Position numbers and translations under genes: made by a program | In this document: positions 48,210 through 56,321 of the stretch, one piece after another | Numbering within the stretch: position 1 is the stretch's first letter | Layout of the letters: each line of letters opens with the position of its first letter | The notes under the pieces: generated by a model | The model's database searches: none | The model's input: the letters and a program-made list of their open reading frames with translations, nothing else | What the model was told of the DNA's origin: nothing | NCBI GenBank assembly: GCA_016719855.1 | Contig: JADJYH010000010.1 | Coordinates: 110,737-174,736 of the forward strand | Direction: 5' to 3' | DNA: 64,000 nucleotides | Origin: Saprospiraceae bacterium | GTDB taxonomy: Bacteria; Bacteroidota; Bacteroidia; Chitinophagales; Saprospiraceae

Positions 48210-48263
48210 GAATTATGCAGAGGCTACATCATTTTCAATTTTCAATTCTCAATTTTCAATTCC
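48188..48263. repeat. AATTGAAAATTGAGAATT inverted word repeat
   Basis: GAATTGAAAATTGA-type words on the left (48188-48214) face their complements on the right (about 48231-48263). The arms differ by one 7-nt unit. The left arm overlaps the 3' end of the phosphorylase gene. Confidence 0.7.
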
Positions 48264-48429
48264 TTGTGTTTATCGTTTATTTTACGATGTTTGCAGAATA
48301 ACGGGGCTGTCCCCTGAACCAGGGGTGACTTTCCATCATTTTACAATCTGAATTTTAGCACAAGGGCGCATGGCCGGACTCGTTCGCATCGCCGTTGTGA
48401 TATTACATCAAAACAAAAACATATTGACA

Positions 48430-49014
48430 ATGAGACCAGTCGTCATTCTTGTGATCGCAATTTTCGGCCTGATAGTCGCATTTTCAGGCTGCAATTCCTA
48501 CAACCGTTTTGTTACCAAGGAAACTGCCGTTGAGCAGGCTTGGGGCAACGTGCAGAGCGCCTACCAGCGTCGTGCGGACCTCGTGCCCAACCTCGTGGAA
48601 ACCGTGAAGGGTGCTGCCAATTTTGAGCAGTCCACTTTAACGGGTGTGGCAGAGGCAAGGGCCAAGGCCACCAGCATCCAAGTGGACCCGACCAACCTCA
48701 CACCAGAGAAATTGGCCGAATTTCAAAATGCGCAGAGTGGGCTTTCGCAGGCTATCGGCAGGTTGTTGATGGTCACGGAAAACTACCCCGAACTGCGTGC
48801 TACCGAATCGTTCAAGGAACTTCAAGCACAGTTGGAAGGCACCGAAAACCGCATCAAGGTGGAGCGTGACAAGTTCAACGCCTCCGTTGCTGAATACAAT
48901 ACCGCCGTACGCCGCTTCCCCGCCAACTTCTGGGCTGGCATCTTTGGTTTTGAAAGAAGAGGCCAATTCGAAGCCGACCAAGGCGCTCAAAACGCACCGA
49001 AAGTACAATTCTAA
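48430..49014 (+). CDS. lemA: LemA family protein
   Basis: 194 residues from the ATG at 48430, which opens a membrane/lipoprotein segment (VVILVIAIFGLIVAFSGC). The rest is the LemA helical bundle: NRFVTKETAVEQAWGNVQSAYQRRADLVPNLVETV (split), LSQAIGRLLMVTENYPELRATESFKELQAQLEGTEN (split), and RRFPANFWAGIFGFE. The molecular role is unknown; LemA is repeatedly encoded beside TPM-domain proteins, as here (49098 and 49598), and this three-gene set probably acts together at the membrane. Confidence 0.94.
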   Translation: MRPVVILVIAIFGLIVAFSGCNSYNRFVTKETAVEQAWGNVQSAYQRRADLVPNLVETVKGAANFEQSTLTGVAEARAKATSIQVDPTNLTPEKLAEFQNAQSGLSQAIGRLLMVTENYPELRATESFKELQAQLEGTENRIKVERDKFNASVAEYNTAVRRFPANFWAGIFGFERRGQFEADQGAQNAPKVQF

Positions 49015-49023
49015 ACAAGGTCT

Positions 49024-49095
49024 GAGGTATGGGGTATGGAGGTTTGCGAAGCGCATTGCCTTAACATACCTCATACCTTATACCTCATACCTCCT
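49024..49095. repeat. GAGGTATGGGGTATGGAGGT inverted word repeat
   Basis: Left arm GAGGTATGGGGTATGGAGGT (49024-49043) faces ATACCTCATACCTTATACC and further CATACCTCC words (about 49065-49095). It fills the 83-bp gap between lemA and the first TPM gene. Confidence 0.7.
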
Positions 49096-49097
49096 CA

Positions 49098-49529
49098 ATG
49101 ATAGACTTTTTCTCAAAAGACGAAGAAGCCCGTATCGTGCAGACCATCTCGGAGGCAGAGCGGCAGACTTCTGGCGAAATCAGGGTACACATGGAGCGAG
49201 ACTACGAGGGTACCATCCTTGGTGCGGCTTCCCGTACGTTTTTTGCGCTCGGCATGGATCGTACCAAGGACCGCAATGGGGTGCTGATTTTCATCTCGCC
49301 GCCTAGGCATGACTTCGCCATATTCGGTGACCGGGGCATCAATGCTGTCGTTCCGCCCCATTTTTGGGAAGAGGTGAGAAACGTGATGCAACAAAATTTC
49401 CGGCAGGGCATGTTCGCCGAGGGTGTTTGCCAAGGCGTAAAAATGGCGGGCGAGAAGCTCCAAGCCTTTTTCCCTTGGACGGACGGAGACAAAAACGAGC
49501 TGTCCGATGAGATTTCCTACGGGAAATAG
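49098..49529 (+). CDS. TPM domain protein (cytosolic type)
   Basis: 143 residues, essentially one TPM domain: IVQTISEAERQTSGEIRVHME, TKDRNGVLIFISPPRHDFAIFGDRGINAVVP (split), FWEEVRNVMQQNFRQGMFAEGV. No signal peptide. TPM domains have been assigned weak phosphatase activity or roles in membrane-protein and photosystem repair; the function here is unknown. Middle gene of the lemA-TPM-TPM set. Confidence 0.9.
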   Translation: MIDFFSKDEEARIVQTISEAERQTSGEIRVHMERDYEGTILGAASRTFFALGMDRTKDRNGVLIFISPPRHDFAIFGDRGINAVVPPHFWEEVRNVMQQNFRQGMFAEGVCQGVKMAGEKLQAFFPWTDGDKNELSDEISYGK

Positions 49530-49597
49530 AGGGTGAGCGAGTGAGAGGGTGAGCGATGTGAGAAAAAGTGAGCGAATGCCCATTTCAAAATTTGCAA

Positions 49598-50374
49598 ATG
49601 AAAATTTTCTTCAAAAATATTGTCCTGTTTTCCCTGCTTTTGCTACCGTTTTTTACGGCAGCAAAAGAAGTGCCTCCAGCGCCCAACCCACCTCGGTTGG
49701 TCAGTGATTTTGCAGGTATTCTCAGCAGCGAGGAGGTACAGGCATTGGAGCAAAAACTGAGGGCCTACGACGACTCCACCTCCACGCAAATTGCCGTGGT
49801 CATTGAGGAAACGCTGGATGGGGACGATGTTTTTGACTACTCGCTCCGGCTGGCAACGGCTTGGGGCATTGGCCGGGAGGGCAAGAACAACGGCATCCTC
49901 ATCTATGTGGCCATCTCCGACCGCAAACTCTGGATTCAGACGGGCTACGGCACGGAGGGCTTCCTGCCCGATGCCCTCGCCAAGCGCATCATCGAGCGCA
50001 TCATCACCCCCAATTTCCGTAGCCAGAACTACTATCAGGGCCTGAACCTGGCCACCGATGCCATTATCCAACTTGGCAATGGTGAGTACATTAACGAAGA
50101 GGCCGGGCAAGAAGGCAACCTTCCCTTCCCTGTCATCCTGATTTTCTTGATAATTTTCATCGTAATCATTATCATCATCAGCAAGGGCGGCGGCGGTGGC
50201 GGTTACAATCGTCAGGGCCGCTATGATTCCGGTGGCGGCGGCTGGGTCATCTTTGGGCCAGGCTTCGGCGGCGGCGGCAGCAGTGGCGGTGGTGGATGGG
50301 GCGGCGGTGGTGGCGGCTTCGGCGGCTTCGGTGGCGGTGGATTTGGGGGAGGCGGTGCCGGGGGGAGTTGGTAG
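49598..50374 (+). CDS. Membrane TPM domain protein with Gly-rich tail
   Basis: 258 residues from the ATG at 49598. Signal peptide (FFKNIVLFSLLLLPFFTAAKE), TPM domain (about 30-155: LVSDFAGILSSEEVQALEQKL, QIAVVIEETLDGDDVFDY, LIYVAISDRKLWIQTGYGTEG), a membrane segment (FPVILIFLIIFIVIIIIISK) and a 65-residue tail made almost only of Gly with Ser, Phe and Trp (GGGGWGGGGGGFGGFGGGG). This is the usual YgcG-like architecture. Third gene of the LemA/TPM set. It ends 10 bp before a very large inverted repeat. Confidence 0.92.
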   Translation: MKIFFKNIVLFSLLLLPFFTAAKEVPPAPNPPRLVSDFAGILSSEEVQALEQKLRAYDDSTSTQIAVVIEETLDGDDVFDYSLRLATAWGIGREGKNNGILIYVAISDRKLWIQTGYGTEGFLPDALAKRIIERIITPNFRSQNYYQGLNLATDAIIQLGNGEYINEEAGQEGNLPFPVILIFLIIFIVIIIIISKGGGGGGYNRQGRYDSGGGGWVIFGPGFGGGGSSGGGGWGGGGGGFGGFGGGGFGGGGAGGSW

Positions 50375-50384
50375 GGTTAAGTTG

Positions 50385-50553
50385 GCAGTTCGACAGTGGG
50401 CAGTTGGCAGTCAGTTAGACAGTTGTCTAGCTTGACGCTGGTTAAATGAAAATGGGTAGCATTCCTTAAAGGAATGCTACCCATTTTCGTTTCTACCAGC
50501 GTGCTGACTAAACAACTGTCAAACTGACTGCCAACTGCCCACTGTCGAACTGC
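50385..50553. repeat. 42-bp inverted repeat enclosing a nested 20-bp palindrome
   Basis: Outer arms 50385-50426 and 50512-50553 pair at 41 of 42 positions; they are built from GGCAGTTGGCAGT and GACAGT words. The inner arms 50448-50467 and 50469-50488 are perfectly complementary over 20 bp with a single-base loop. It lies between convergent genes (50374 and 50574). Confidence 0.85.
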
Positions 50554-50573
50554 AAACTTGAAAAAACTGCAAA

Positions 50574-51131
50574 CTATTTTTTCACCACCGTATCCTCCAA
50601 CCGATTCGCCATACGCTGGATGGCATCAATGATGTTGTCCAATTGCGGCGGGTAATCCACGTACTTGATGCCGAGGTTGTCTTGGCCCCAGATGGCGATG
50701 GTCACCATTTTTTTATGCTCACCGTATGTGATGGCGAGGCGCAGTGGGATGGGCGTTGGTTTGCCTCCCTTGCGTTTTTGGCAGCGCTGGTCAGGACAGT
50801 CGTAGGCTCGGTCAAAGTTGAAAAAACCTTGTTTCAGCACGTAATCGGCAAACATCTCCAGCTCTTGACGAGGTATGTTTTTCTTGGTGACAAGGAGGCC
50901 ATTGTGTACGCTTTGGTATTCCTTGATGAGGCGACCGTCAGTTTTTATTTGGATAAAATCCTTGAGCACGGGGTCAATGCCGCCATAGTATCCGCCACCG
51001 ATAAGCTCCACGCTGATGTACGTTGGGGAGGGGCGGCGGGCGTTTCAGGCTTGCGGTTCTTGCGTTTCAGCATGGCCAGCCAGTCCTTTTTTTTCTTCTT
51101 TTGCCAATGCCAGCACCACGTTGCGAGCCAT
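50574..51131 (-). CDS. Protein of unknown function (two frameshifts)
   Basis: About 185 residues after repair. I place the start at the ATG 51131 (MARNVVLALAKEEKKDWLAM), 11 nt after the stop of the gene at 51143. The frame breaks in an 8-A run (one A too many, near 51085) and at CCTCCCC (one C too few, near 51025), giving KRKNRKPETPA then TYISVELIGGGYYGGIDPVL. The clean C-terminal 145 residues include YDCPDQRCQKRKGGKPTPIP, FFNFDRAYD and LRLAITYGEHKKMVTIAIWG. I recognise no family; the latter part resembles small Bacteroidota proteins with a conserved CxxxxC motif. Probably co-transcribed with the upstream gene. Confidence 0.65.
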
Positions 51132-51142
51132 CGCCATCGGCC

Positions 51143-51613
51143 TCAACGAGCACTTCGGGCAGCTCGTTGGCGGGCTTCCACGAAGGGGGCGTCCTTGCTG
51201 TCCACCCGCACGAAGTGATACTGGTACTTGCCCTTGCTGTTCTTTTGCGTGAACTCCAGCACCAGCAAGGATTTGTTCAGTTGCACAATCTCAAATTTGT
51301 TGACGTGCTGGAAGCTGTAAAAAAGCGACCGCCCGTTCAGGCTCCAATTGCCACGGGTGAGCTTGCCGTTGAGGAACTCCTGGTAGGTATAGTCGTAGCG
51401 GAAGTAGAGGAAAAACTCGTAGGCTTTGTCGGCCTTGTGGATGATGGTGTTGGACTCGGCGTGCAGGGTGTAGGTGTACCGCCATTTCGACTCAACAAAC
51501 AGCCGTTCGTCTGGCCCATTGAACACAGCCCCAGCCTCCTGTGCGGTTAATTGCATGAAAAAGGTAGAGAAAAGGCCAATTACTGCCATTCGCCACCAAA
51601 TTGCATTTCTCAT
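51143..51613 (-). CDS. Small secreted protein of unknown function (lipocalin-like)
   Basis: 156 residues from the ATG at 51613. Signal peptide (MRNAIWWRMAVIGLFSTFFMQLTAQ). The body (WRYTYTLHAESNTIIHKADKAYEFFLYFRYDYTYQEFLNGK, in parts; RGNWSLNGRSLFYSF; LLVLEFTQKNSKGKYQYHFVRVD) has a pattern of paired beta-strands typical of lipocalin-like stress proteins of Bacteroidota. The C-terminal end EARQRAARSAR may be slightly off frame. No known family assigned. Confidence 0.65.
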   Translation of the reverse strand: MRNAIWWRMAVIGLFSTFFMQLTAQEAGAVFNGPDERLFVESKWRYTYTLHAESNTIIHKADKAYEFFLYFRYDYTYQEFLNGKLTRGNWSLNGRSLFYSFQHVNKFEIVQLNKSLLVLEFTQKNSKGKYQYHFVRVDSKDAPFVEARQRAARSAR

Positions 51614-51821
51614 GGTAAAATGATTTGTCAGTAATAATCGGGGGGAACATTGCAAAAAGTTAACCACGTTAACTTCCGCAAATTATATGATAAAATTTAG
51701 TAGAGCAAATTTGAGGCAAAACTTAACAATCAGGGCGGGGGAAAACAGAAAAATTATTGCTTTTACGCTGTGCTTTCAGCAAAAACTGCTCCTGAAATGA
51801 GGTGCCCATTGAAACTTGCCT

Positions 51822-51852
51822 TCTTGGCCGCACCTGAAAATTGGTACATTTG
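51822..51852 (+). promoter_or_regulatory. Promoter of the FtsX/LolE-type permease gene
   Basis: TTG (51822-51824), 20-nt spacer, TACATTTG (51845-51852): a textbook Bacteroidota -33/-7 pair. Transcription would start near 51859, which places the true start codon at the TTG 51891 and excludes the upstream in-frame start at 51816. Confidence 0.75.
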
Positions 51853-51890
51853 CGCCAAGCCTCAAGCCGAAAATCCAAAACTTCATACAG

Positions 51891-53108
51891 TTGAACCTTT
51901 CGCTCAAAATAGCCCGGCGATACTTGTTCGCCAAAAAATCCACTAATGCCATCAACATCATCACGGGCATTTCGGTGGTGGGCATTGCCATCGGCACGGC
52001 GGCATTGGTGCTGGTGCTCAGCGTGTTCAACGGCTTCGAAGACCTTATCATTGGGCTGTTCAGCAAGTTCAACCCCGACGTGAAGGTGACAGCGACCGTC
52101 GGCAAAACCTTCGAGCCAGACTCGGTGAAATTGGCGCAAATAAAGGCCCTCCCCAGTGTACTCCTTGTGTCCGAAACGTTGGAGGAAGTGGCGTTTTTTG
52201 AGTACGGCCAGAGCCAAGATTTCGGCATCGTGAAGGGAGTGGACGACAACTACCACAAGGTCAGTGGCATAGATTCTGCCATTTTTGAAGGGCAGTACCG
52301 CCTTACGAGTGGCGAGCGAAACCTCGCCGTGCTCGGCGGCGGCGTGCGCAGCAAGCTCCAAGTGGACTTGGACGACCCCTTCGGCCTGCTCAGTATCTAC
52401 ATGGCCAAACGGGAGAAAACCAGTGGGCTGGAGCAGCCGTTCAAAAAGCGGATAGCCTACCCCGCTGGAAGCTTCAAGATTCAACAAGACTTCGATAACC
52501 AGTACGTATTGGTCTCGCTCGAATTCGCCCGTGACCTCATCGGGGCCTACGGTCAGGTGAGCGCCTTGGAGATAAAACTCAAGCCTGACGCCGACCAAAA
52601 GCAAGCCATCGGTGCCATTCGGGCCATACTGGGCGAGGAGTTCCAGGCCAAAGACCGCTACCAGCAGGACGAGGCATTCCTCAAGCTGATGAACATCGAA
52701 AAATGGATGAGCTTTGCCCTGCTCAGCCTGACGCTGGTGCTCGTGGCCTTCAACATGATTGGCTCGCTCTGGATGATTGTACTGGAGAAAAAAGCAGACA
52801 TCAGTATCCTGAAAAGCATGGGCGCTACCAACACCTCGGTGCGCAATATCTTCCTCGGGCAGGGCTTTTTGCTTTGCCTATTGGGCCTGATTTCAGGTTT
52901 TGTGGTGGCCATTTTGCTCTATGTTTTGCAGAAAATCTTCGGCATCGTACCCATCCCAGAAGGCTTCGTGGTGGATGCGTACCCAATCAGTATGCGGTTG
53001 GTTGACTTGCTTGCAGTTGCAGCTGTGGTGGTGGCAATCGGGGTGGTAGCTTCCGTGCCTGCCGCCCATCGGGCCAGCAAAATACCGACACTGGTGCGGG
53101 AGGAATGA
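51891..53108 (+). CDS. ABC transporter permease, FtsX/LolE-MacB type
   Basis: 405 residues from TTG 51891 (NLSLKIARRYLFAKKSTNAIN). First membrane segment GISVVGIAIGTAALVLVLSVFNGFEDLI, then a ~200-residue periplasmic MacB_PCD-like domain, then three membrane segments: MSFALLSLTLVLVAFNMIGSLWMIV, FLLCLLGLISGFVVAILLYVL and LLAVAAVVVAIGVVASVPAA. The cytosolic loop VLEKKADISILKSMGATNTSVRNIF is the coupling signature of LolC/LolE/FtsX permeases. It probably extracts lipoproteins for outer-membrane sorting or exports another substrate mechanically; the ATPase gene is not adjacent. Confidence 0.9.
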   Translation: MNLSLKIARRYLFAKKSTNAINIITGISVVGIAIGTAALVLVLSVFNGFEDLIIGLFSKFNPDVKVTATVGKTFEPDSVKLAQIKALPSVLLVSETLEEVAFFEYGQSQDFGIVKGVDDNYHKVSGIDSAIFEGQYRLTSGERNLAVLGGGVRSKLQVDLDDPFGLLSIYMAKREKTSGLEQPFKKRIAYPAGSFKIQQDFDNQYVLVSLEFARDLIGAYGQVSALEIKLKPDADQKQAIGAIRAILGEEFQAKDRYQQDEAFLKLMNIEKWMSFALLSLTLVLVAFNMIGSLWMIVLEKKADISILKSMGATNTSVRNIFLGQGFLLCLLGLISGFVVAILLYVLQKIFGIVPIPEGFVVDAYPISMRLVDLLAVAAVVVAIGVVASVPAAHRASKIPTLVREE

Positions 53109-53112
53109 GGGC

Positions 53113-53230
53113 GATTTACGATTTTGGATTTTGGATTTACGATTTAAGATTGGAGACCTGCCCAAATCATTCATTCTTTAGGAAACCAGCAGTCCCCCAA
53201 TCGTAAATCGTAAATCCAAAATCGTAAATC
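53113..53230. repeat. GATTTACGATTTTGGATT inverted word repeat
   Basis: Left arm words (53113-53152) GATTTACGATTTTGGATTTT face CCAATCGTAAATCGTAAATC and further complements at 53197-53230. The pairing is imperfect because the word order differs. Confidence 0.7.
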
Positions 53231-53234
53231 AATT

Positions 53235-53242
53235 TATCTTTG
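53235..53242 (+). promoter_or_regulatory. Putative -7 box before gene at 53284
   Basis: TATCTTTG fits TAnnTTTG, 42 nt before the start codon and immediately after the word repeat. No -33 box visible. Confidence 0.45.
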
Positions 53243-53283
53243 CGCACTTTTACCTTTTTACTTTTTACTTTTTCCTTAAAAAA

Positions 53284-53673
53284 ATGGACGACTGGGAACT
53301 TGATTTTGAATGGCTCAAAGTGCGGCACCTGGTGAAGGATGCCCTCAAACGGGACATCTTGCCCGACATGAATGCTATTCTTTTTATGATTGGCATACAG
53401 GAACTTGGGCGCTGGAAGACCAATTTCACCAAAGAAGAAAAGCAGGATTTGATGCACATCGCTGTTTGCAGCTTGATGAGCTACGACGGGTATTACGAGT
53501 TCAAAGGCCGTGATGCCGACGGCTGGCCGCACTACGATTCGGTGAAACCATTTACCCAAAAAGGGGTGCAAACACAGGAAGTGTACATCAAAGAAAAAGT
53601 CATTCAGTACTTCCGGGAATGGCAGGCCGCTCACGGCGAACCGGTCGGCCAAGGTATCGAATCACAGAACTAA
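53284..53673 (+). CDS. Conserved Bacteroidota protein of unknown function
   Basis: 129 residues, acidic, soluble, without signal peptide. It has LDFEWLKVRHLVKDAL, LPDMNAILFMIGIQELGRW, FTKEEKQDLMHIAVCSLMS, YYEFKGRDADGWPHYD and a C-terminal helix IKEKVIQYFREW. The even conservation pattern and lack of low complexity suggest a compact helical housekeeping protein; I do not know its function. It is 38 bp upstream of the cyclophilin lipoprotein gene and may share its transcript. Confidence 0.75.
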   Translation: MDDWELDFEWLKVRHLVKDALKRDILPDMNAILFMIGIQELGRWKTNFTKEEKQDLMHIAVCSLMSYDGYYEFKGRDADGWPHYDSVKPFTQKGVQTQEVYIKEKVIQYFREWQAAHGEPVGQGIESQN

Positions 53674-53711
53674 TAAACTGATTTTCAGATATTTACAAAA
53701 AAAAATCAAAC

Positions 53712-54431
53712 ATGAAAAAGCTCCTACTTTTCTTTTCGTTGGCACAAATAATCCTTTTGATGGGTTGCAGCGGCAACGGTCAAGCTGACGGCACTACCAA
53801 TGCAGCGGCAGACAACACAGCAGCCGTGGCATCGGCGAGTGGCGAGGCGATGGTACTCATCGAGACCTCGCTCGGCAACATCAAGGTGAAGCTGTACGAC
53901 TCCACGCCGGAGCACAAAAAGAACTTCCTGAAATTGGCCAAGGAGGGCTTCCTCGACAGCACCTTGTTCCACCGGGTCATTCCCGGCTTCATGATTCAGG
54001 GCGGTGACCCCGACTCCAAGCGGGCCATGCCCGGCCAACCGCTCGGTGCGGGCGGCCCCGGCTACACACTTCCTGCTGAGATTGGGGCGAAACACTTCCG
54101 GGGCGCACTCTCTGCCGCCCGCCAGCCCGACCAAGTGAACCCAGAGAAGCGTTCCAGCGGCTCACAATTCTACATCGTGCAAAACGGTCCCGTGCCTCAG
54201 GAACAGCTCAACCAAATCATTCAAATGAAGGGGCCCAATTTTTACACTCCCGAAGAAATTGACTACTACCTGAAGGTGGGCGGCTACCCGCCCCTCGATG
54301 GCGATTACACCGTTTTTGGACAAGTGGTGGAGGGCCTCGATGTGGTGGACAAAATCGCCAACGTACAGCGTGACCCCCGTGACCGGCCCTTGCAGGACAT
54401 CTCAATGAAGGTAAAAGTGCTCAGTGAGTGA
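53712..54431 (+). CDS. Cyclophilin-type peptidyl-prolyl cis-trans isomerase, lipoprotein
   Basis: 239 residues. Lipoprotein signal (LAQIILLMGCSGNG), an Ala/Thr/Asn-rich linker, and a cyclophilin domain (about 45-239): VLIETSLGNIKVKLYD, NFLKLAKEGFLDSTLFHRVIPGFMIQGGDP (split), GALSAARQPDQVNPEKRSSGSQFYIV (split), VFGQVVEGLDVVDKIA. The catalytic Arg and Phe/Met/Gln cluster lies in FHRVIPGFMIQGG. It helps fold envelope proteins by isomerising X-Pro bonds. An insertion (QIIQMKGPNFYTPEEIDYYLK) not found in minimal bacterial cyclophilins is shared with the next gene. Confidence 0.93.
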   Translation: MKKLLLFFSLAQIILLMGCSGNGQADGTTNAAADNTAAVASASGEAMVLIETSLGNIKVKLYDSTPEHKKNFLKLAKEGFLDSTLFHRVIPGFMIQGGDPDSKRAMPGQPLGAGGPGYTLPAEIGAKHFRGALSAARQPDQVNPEKRSSGSQFYIVQNGPVPQEQLNQIIQMKGPNFYTPEEIDYYLKVGGYPPLDGDYTVFGQVVEGLDVVDKIANVQRDPRDRPLQDISMKVKVLSE

Positions 54432-54529
54432 GTGAAGATTTGAGCTACGTTTCGAGATGATTGGCAACCCGAAACGCACGACTTTTTCAATATCCATCAT
54501 TTATCATTCAAGCATTTATCATTAGTTAA

Positions 54530-55423
54530 ATGGTTCGTTCCTTTCAGCTTTTATTGGTCCTTGGCCTATCGGTATTGGTCGCTTCCTGTGGCAAGCCAAT
54601 AGCTGATTTCACCTTTGCCGATGGCAACCACGTGGCGCCGGCTTCCGTGAAATTTGAGAATACTTCCCGGAATGCCGAACGGTACGAATGGGATTTTGGG
54701 GACGGAGGCAAATCCGTGTTGGCTGCGCCAAACCATGTATACAGCGCCAGCGGAAATTTTTCAGTGAAACTGAAAGCGTCAAAAGGTAAGAAAGCGGCCG
54801 AAGCGTCAAAAAGGATACAAGTTACTGCTCCCGCCGCCTGCCTCGTAGAAATCGAGACGGAGTTCGGCACGATGACCGTTCAGCTCTCCAACGCCACGCC
54901 GCAGCACCGCGACAACTTCCTGAAGCTGGCCGAAGAGGGCTACTTTGACGGGATGCTGTTCCACCGGGTCATCGAGGGGTTCATGCTCCAGGGCGGCGAC
55001 CCCGACTCCAAAACAGCCAAGCCCGACCAAGCGCTCGGCATGGGAGGACCAAGCTACACCGTTCCTGCCGAGTTCGTTGACTCGCTGGTACACGTGAAGG
55101 GAGCGCTCTGCGCAGCCCGGCAAGGCGACCAGGTGAACCCCCAAAAGCGCTCGTCCGGTTCGCAGTTCTACATCGTTCAAGGCAAGCCGCTGACAGTACA
55201 GGAATTGAGCATGATAGAAGCAGGGAAGGGCATTCGATATACCAAGGAACAGCGGGATGCCTACACCAGCGTGGGTGGTGCACCGTCCCTTGATAGAGAT
55301 TATACCGTATTTGGCCGGGTGATAAAAGGATTGGAGGTGATAGATAAAATAGCAGCCGCCGAAACCGACCCCCGTGACCGTCCGAAAACAGACGTGAAAA
55401 TGAAGATTAGAGTGATAAAATAA
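54530..55423 (+). CDS. PKD-domain plus cyclophilin-type PPIase lipoprotein
   Basis: 297 residues. Lipoprotein signal (LVLGLSVLVASCGKP), a PKD domain (about 25-100: ADFTFADGNHVAPASVKFENTS, split; YEWDFGDGGKS; HVYSASGNFSVKLKA) and a cyclophilin domain (about 108-297) with LFHRVIEGFMLQGGDPDSKT, GALCAARQGDQVNPQKRSSG and VFGRVIKGLEVIDKIAAAET. Its PPIase part closely resembles the preceding gene, so the pair arose by tandem duplication with gain of a PKD module, which may bind a polymer or protein. 98 bp downstream of its paralogue. Confidence 0.93.
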   Translation: MVRSFQLLLVLGLSVLVASCGKPIADFTFADGNHVAPASVKFENTSRNAERYEWDFGDGGKSVLAAPNHVYSASGNFSVKLKASKGKKAAEASKRIQVTAPAACLVEIETEFGTMTVQLSNATPQHRDNFLKLAEEGYFDGMLFHRVIEGFMLQGGDPDSKTAKPDQALGMGGPSYTVPAEFVDSLVHVKGALCAARQGDQVNPQKRSSGSQFYIVQGKPLTVQELSMIEAGKGIRYTKEQRDAYTSVGGAPSLDRDYTVFGRVIKGLEVIDKIAAAETDPRDRPKTDVKMKIRVIK

Positions 55424-55424
55424 T

Positions 55425-55484
55425 GGAGAATTGAGAATTGAAAATGGGTTCGCTGGTTTAATTTTCAAGTTCTCAATTTCAATT
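55425..55484. repeat. GAGAATTGAGAATTGAAAA inverted word repeat
   Basis: GAGAATTGAGAATTGAAAA (about 55426-55444) faces TTTTCAAGTTCTCAATTTC (about 55462-55480). It uses the same words as the repeat at 48188. Confidence 0.65.
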
Positions 55485-55492
55485 GGTATTGC

Positions 55493-56271
55493 ATGCAAAC
55501 GAAAAACATACTCGGCATTGACGTGGGCGCATCCGGTATCAAGGCTGCCATCGTTGACATTGAAAAAGGTGAACTGGTGACCGACCGGATTAAATTGTCC
55601 ACCCGAAGCCAGCCACACCCGAAGCTGTGGCGGCTGTTGTCGCTGAATTGGTGAAGCAAACGGGCTACACCGGAGACCTCATTGGCCTCGGCTTCCCATC
55701 CATCGTCAGGAACGGGGTGGCTTACAGCGCCGCCAATGTTGACCCTGCGTGGATTGGCACCAACATCGAGGCGCTGCTCGCTGCTGCAACTGGCAAGGAG
55801 GTGGTCGCCATGAACGATGCCGATGCTGCAGGACTTGCCGAAATGCGCTACGGCAAGGGTATTGGCAAAAAAGGCACCGTGATGCTCATCACCATCGGTA
55901 GCGGCTTGGGGTCGGCGCTGTTCACGGACGGCCATTTGGTGCGCAACTCGGAATTTGGGCACTTGTACCTGCAAGGCTGGCTTGCTGAGCACTACGTTTC
56001 CAATACGGCCCGGAAGAAGTACGAAATGTCGTGGGCTGGTTTCGGTAAGCGCTTCAACGAATACCTGCTGCACCTTGACCGTCTTTTTTCACCAGATTTA
56101 ATCATCTTGGGCGGTGGCATCAGCAACGAGTTCAAGCTATTTTCCGAGCAACTCGACCCTAAACTGAATGTCACGACCGCCGCCTTGTTCAACCATGCAG
56201 GTATCATCGGAGCAGCACTTTACGCTTACGAGGCGAAGTTTGGAGAAATTGAAACAAGTACTGCGGAGTAG
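55493..56271 (+). CDS. ppgK: Polyphosphate glucokinase (ROK family, one frameshift)
   Basis: About 259 residues after repair. The N-terminus KNILGIDVGASGIKAAIVDI carries the phosphate-binding loop. The frame breaks near 55602, where ACCC should be ACCCC; this yields STPKPATPEAVAAVVAELVK. Later blocks: LIGLGFPSIVRNGV, MNDADAAGLAEMRYGKG (catalytic Asp region), TIGSGLGSALFTDGHLVRNSEFGHL and LIILGGGISNEF. These match polyphosphate-dependent glucokinases, which make glucose-6-phosphate from glucose and polyphosphate (or ATP). It would serve the glucose released by the glucan-foraging genes. Confidence 0.9.
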
Positions 56272-56321
56272 ATGGCAAGCAGTTGGAGCAGATTCTTGAA
56301 CCGTTTTTAAAACATAAAGAA

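Noticed and set aside
51816..51890. Upstream in-frame start of the FtsX/LolE-type permease
   Set aside because: It lies upstream of or within the promoter (-33 at 51822, -7 at 51845), so it cannot be on the transcript; TTG at 51891 fits.
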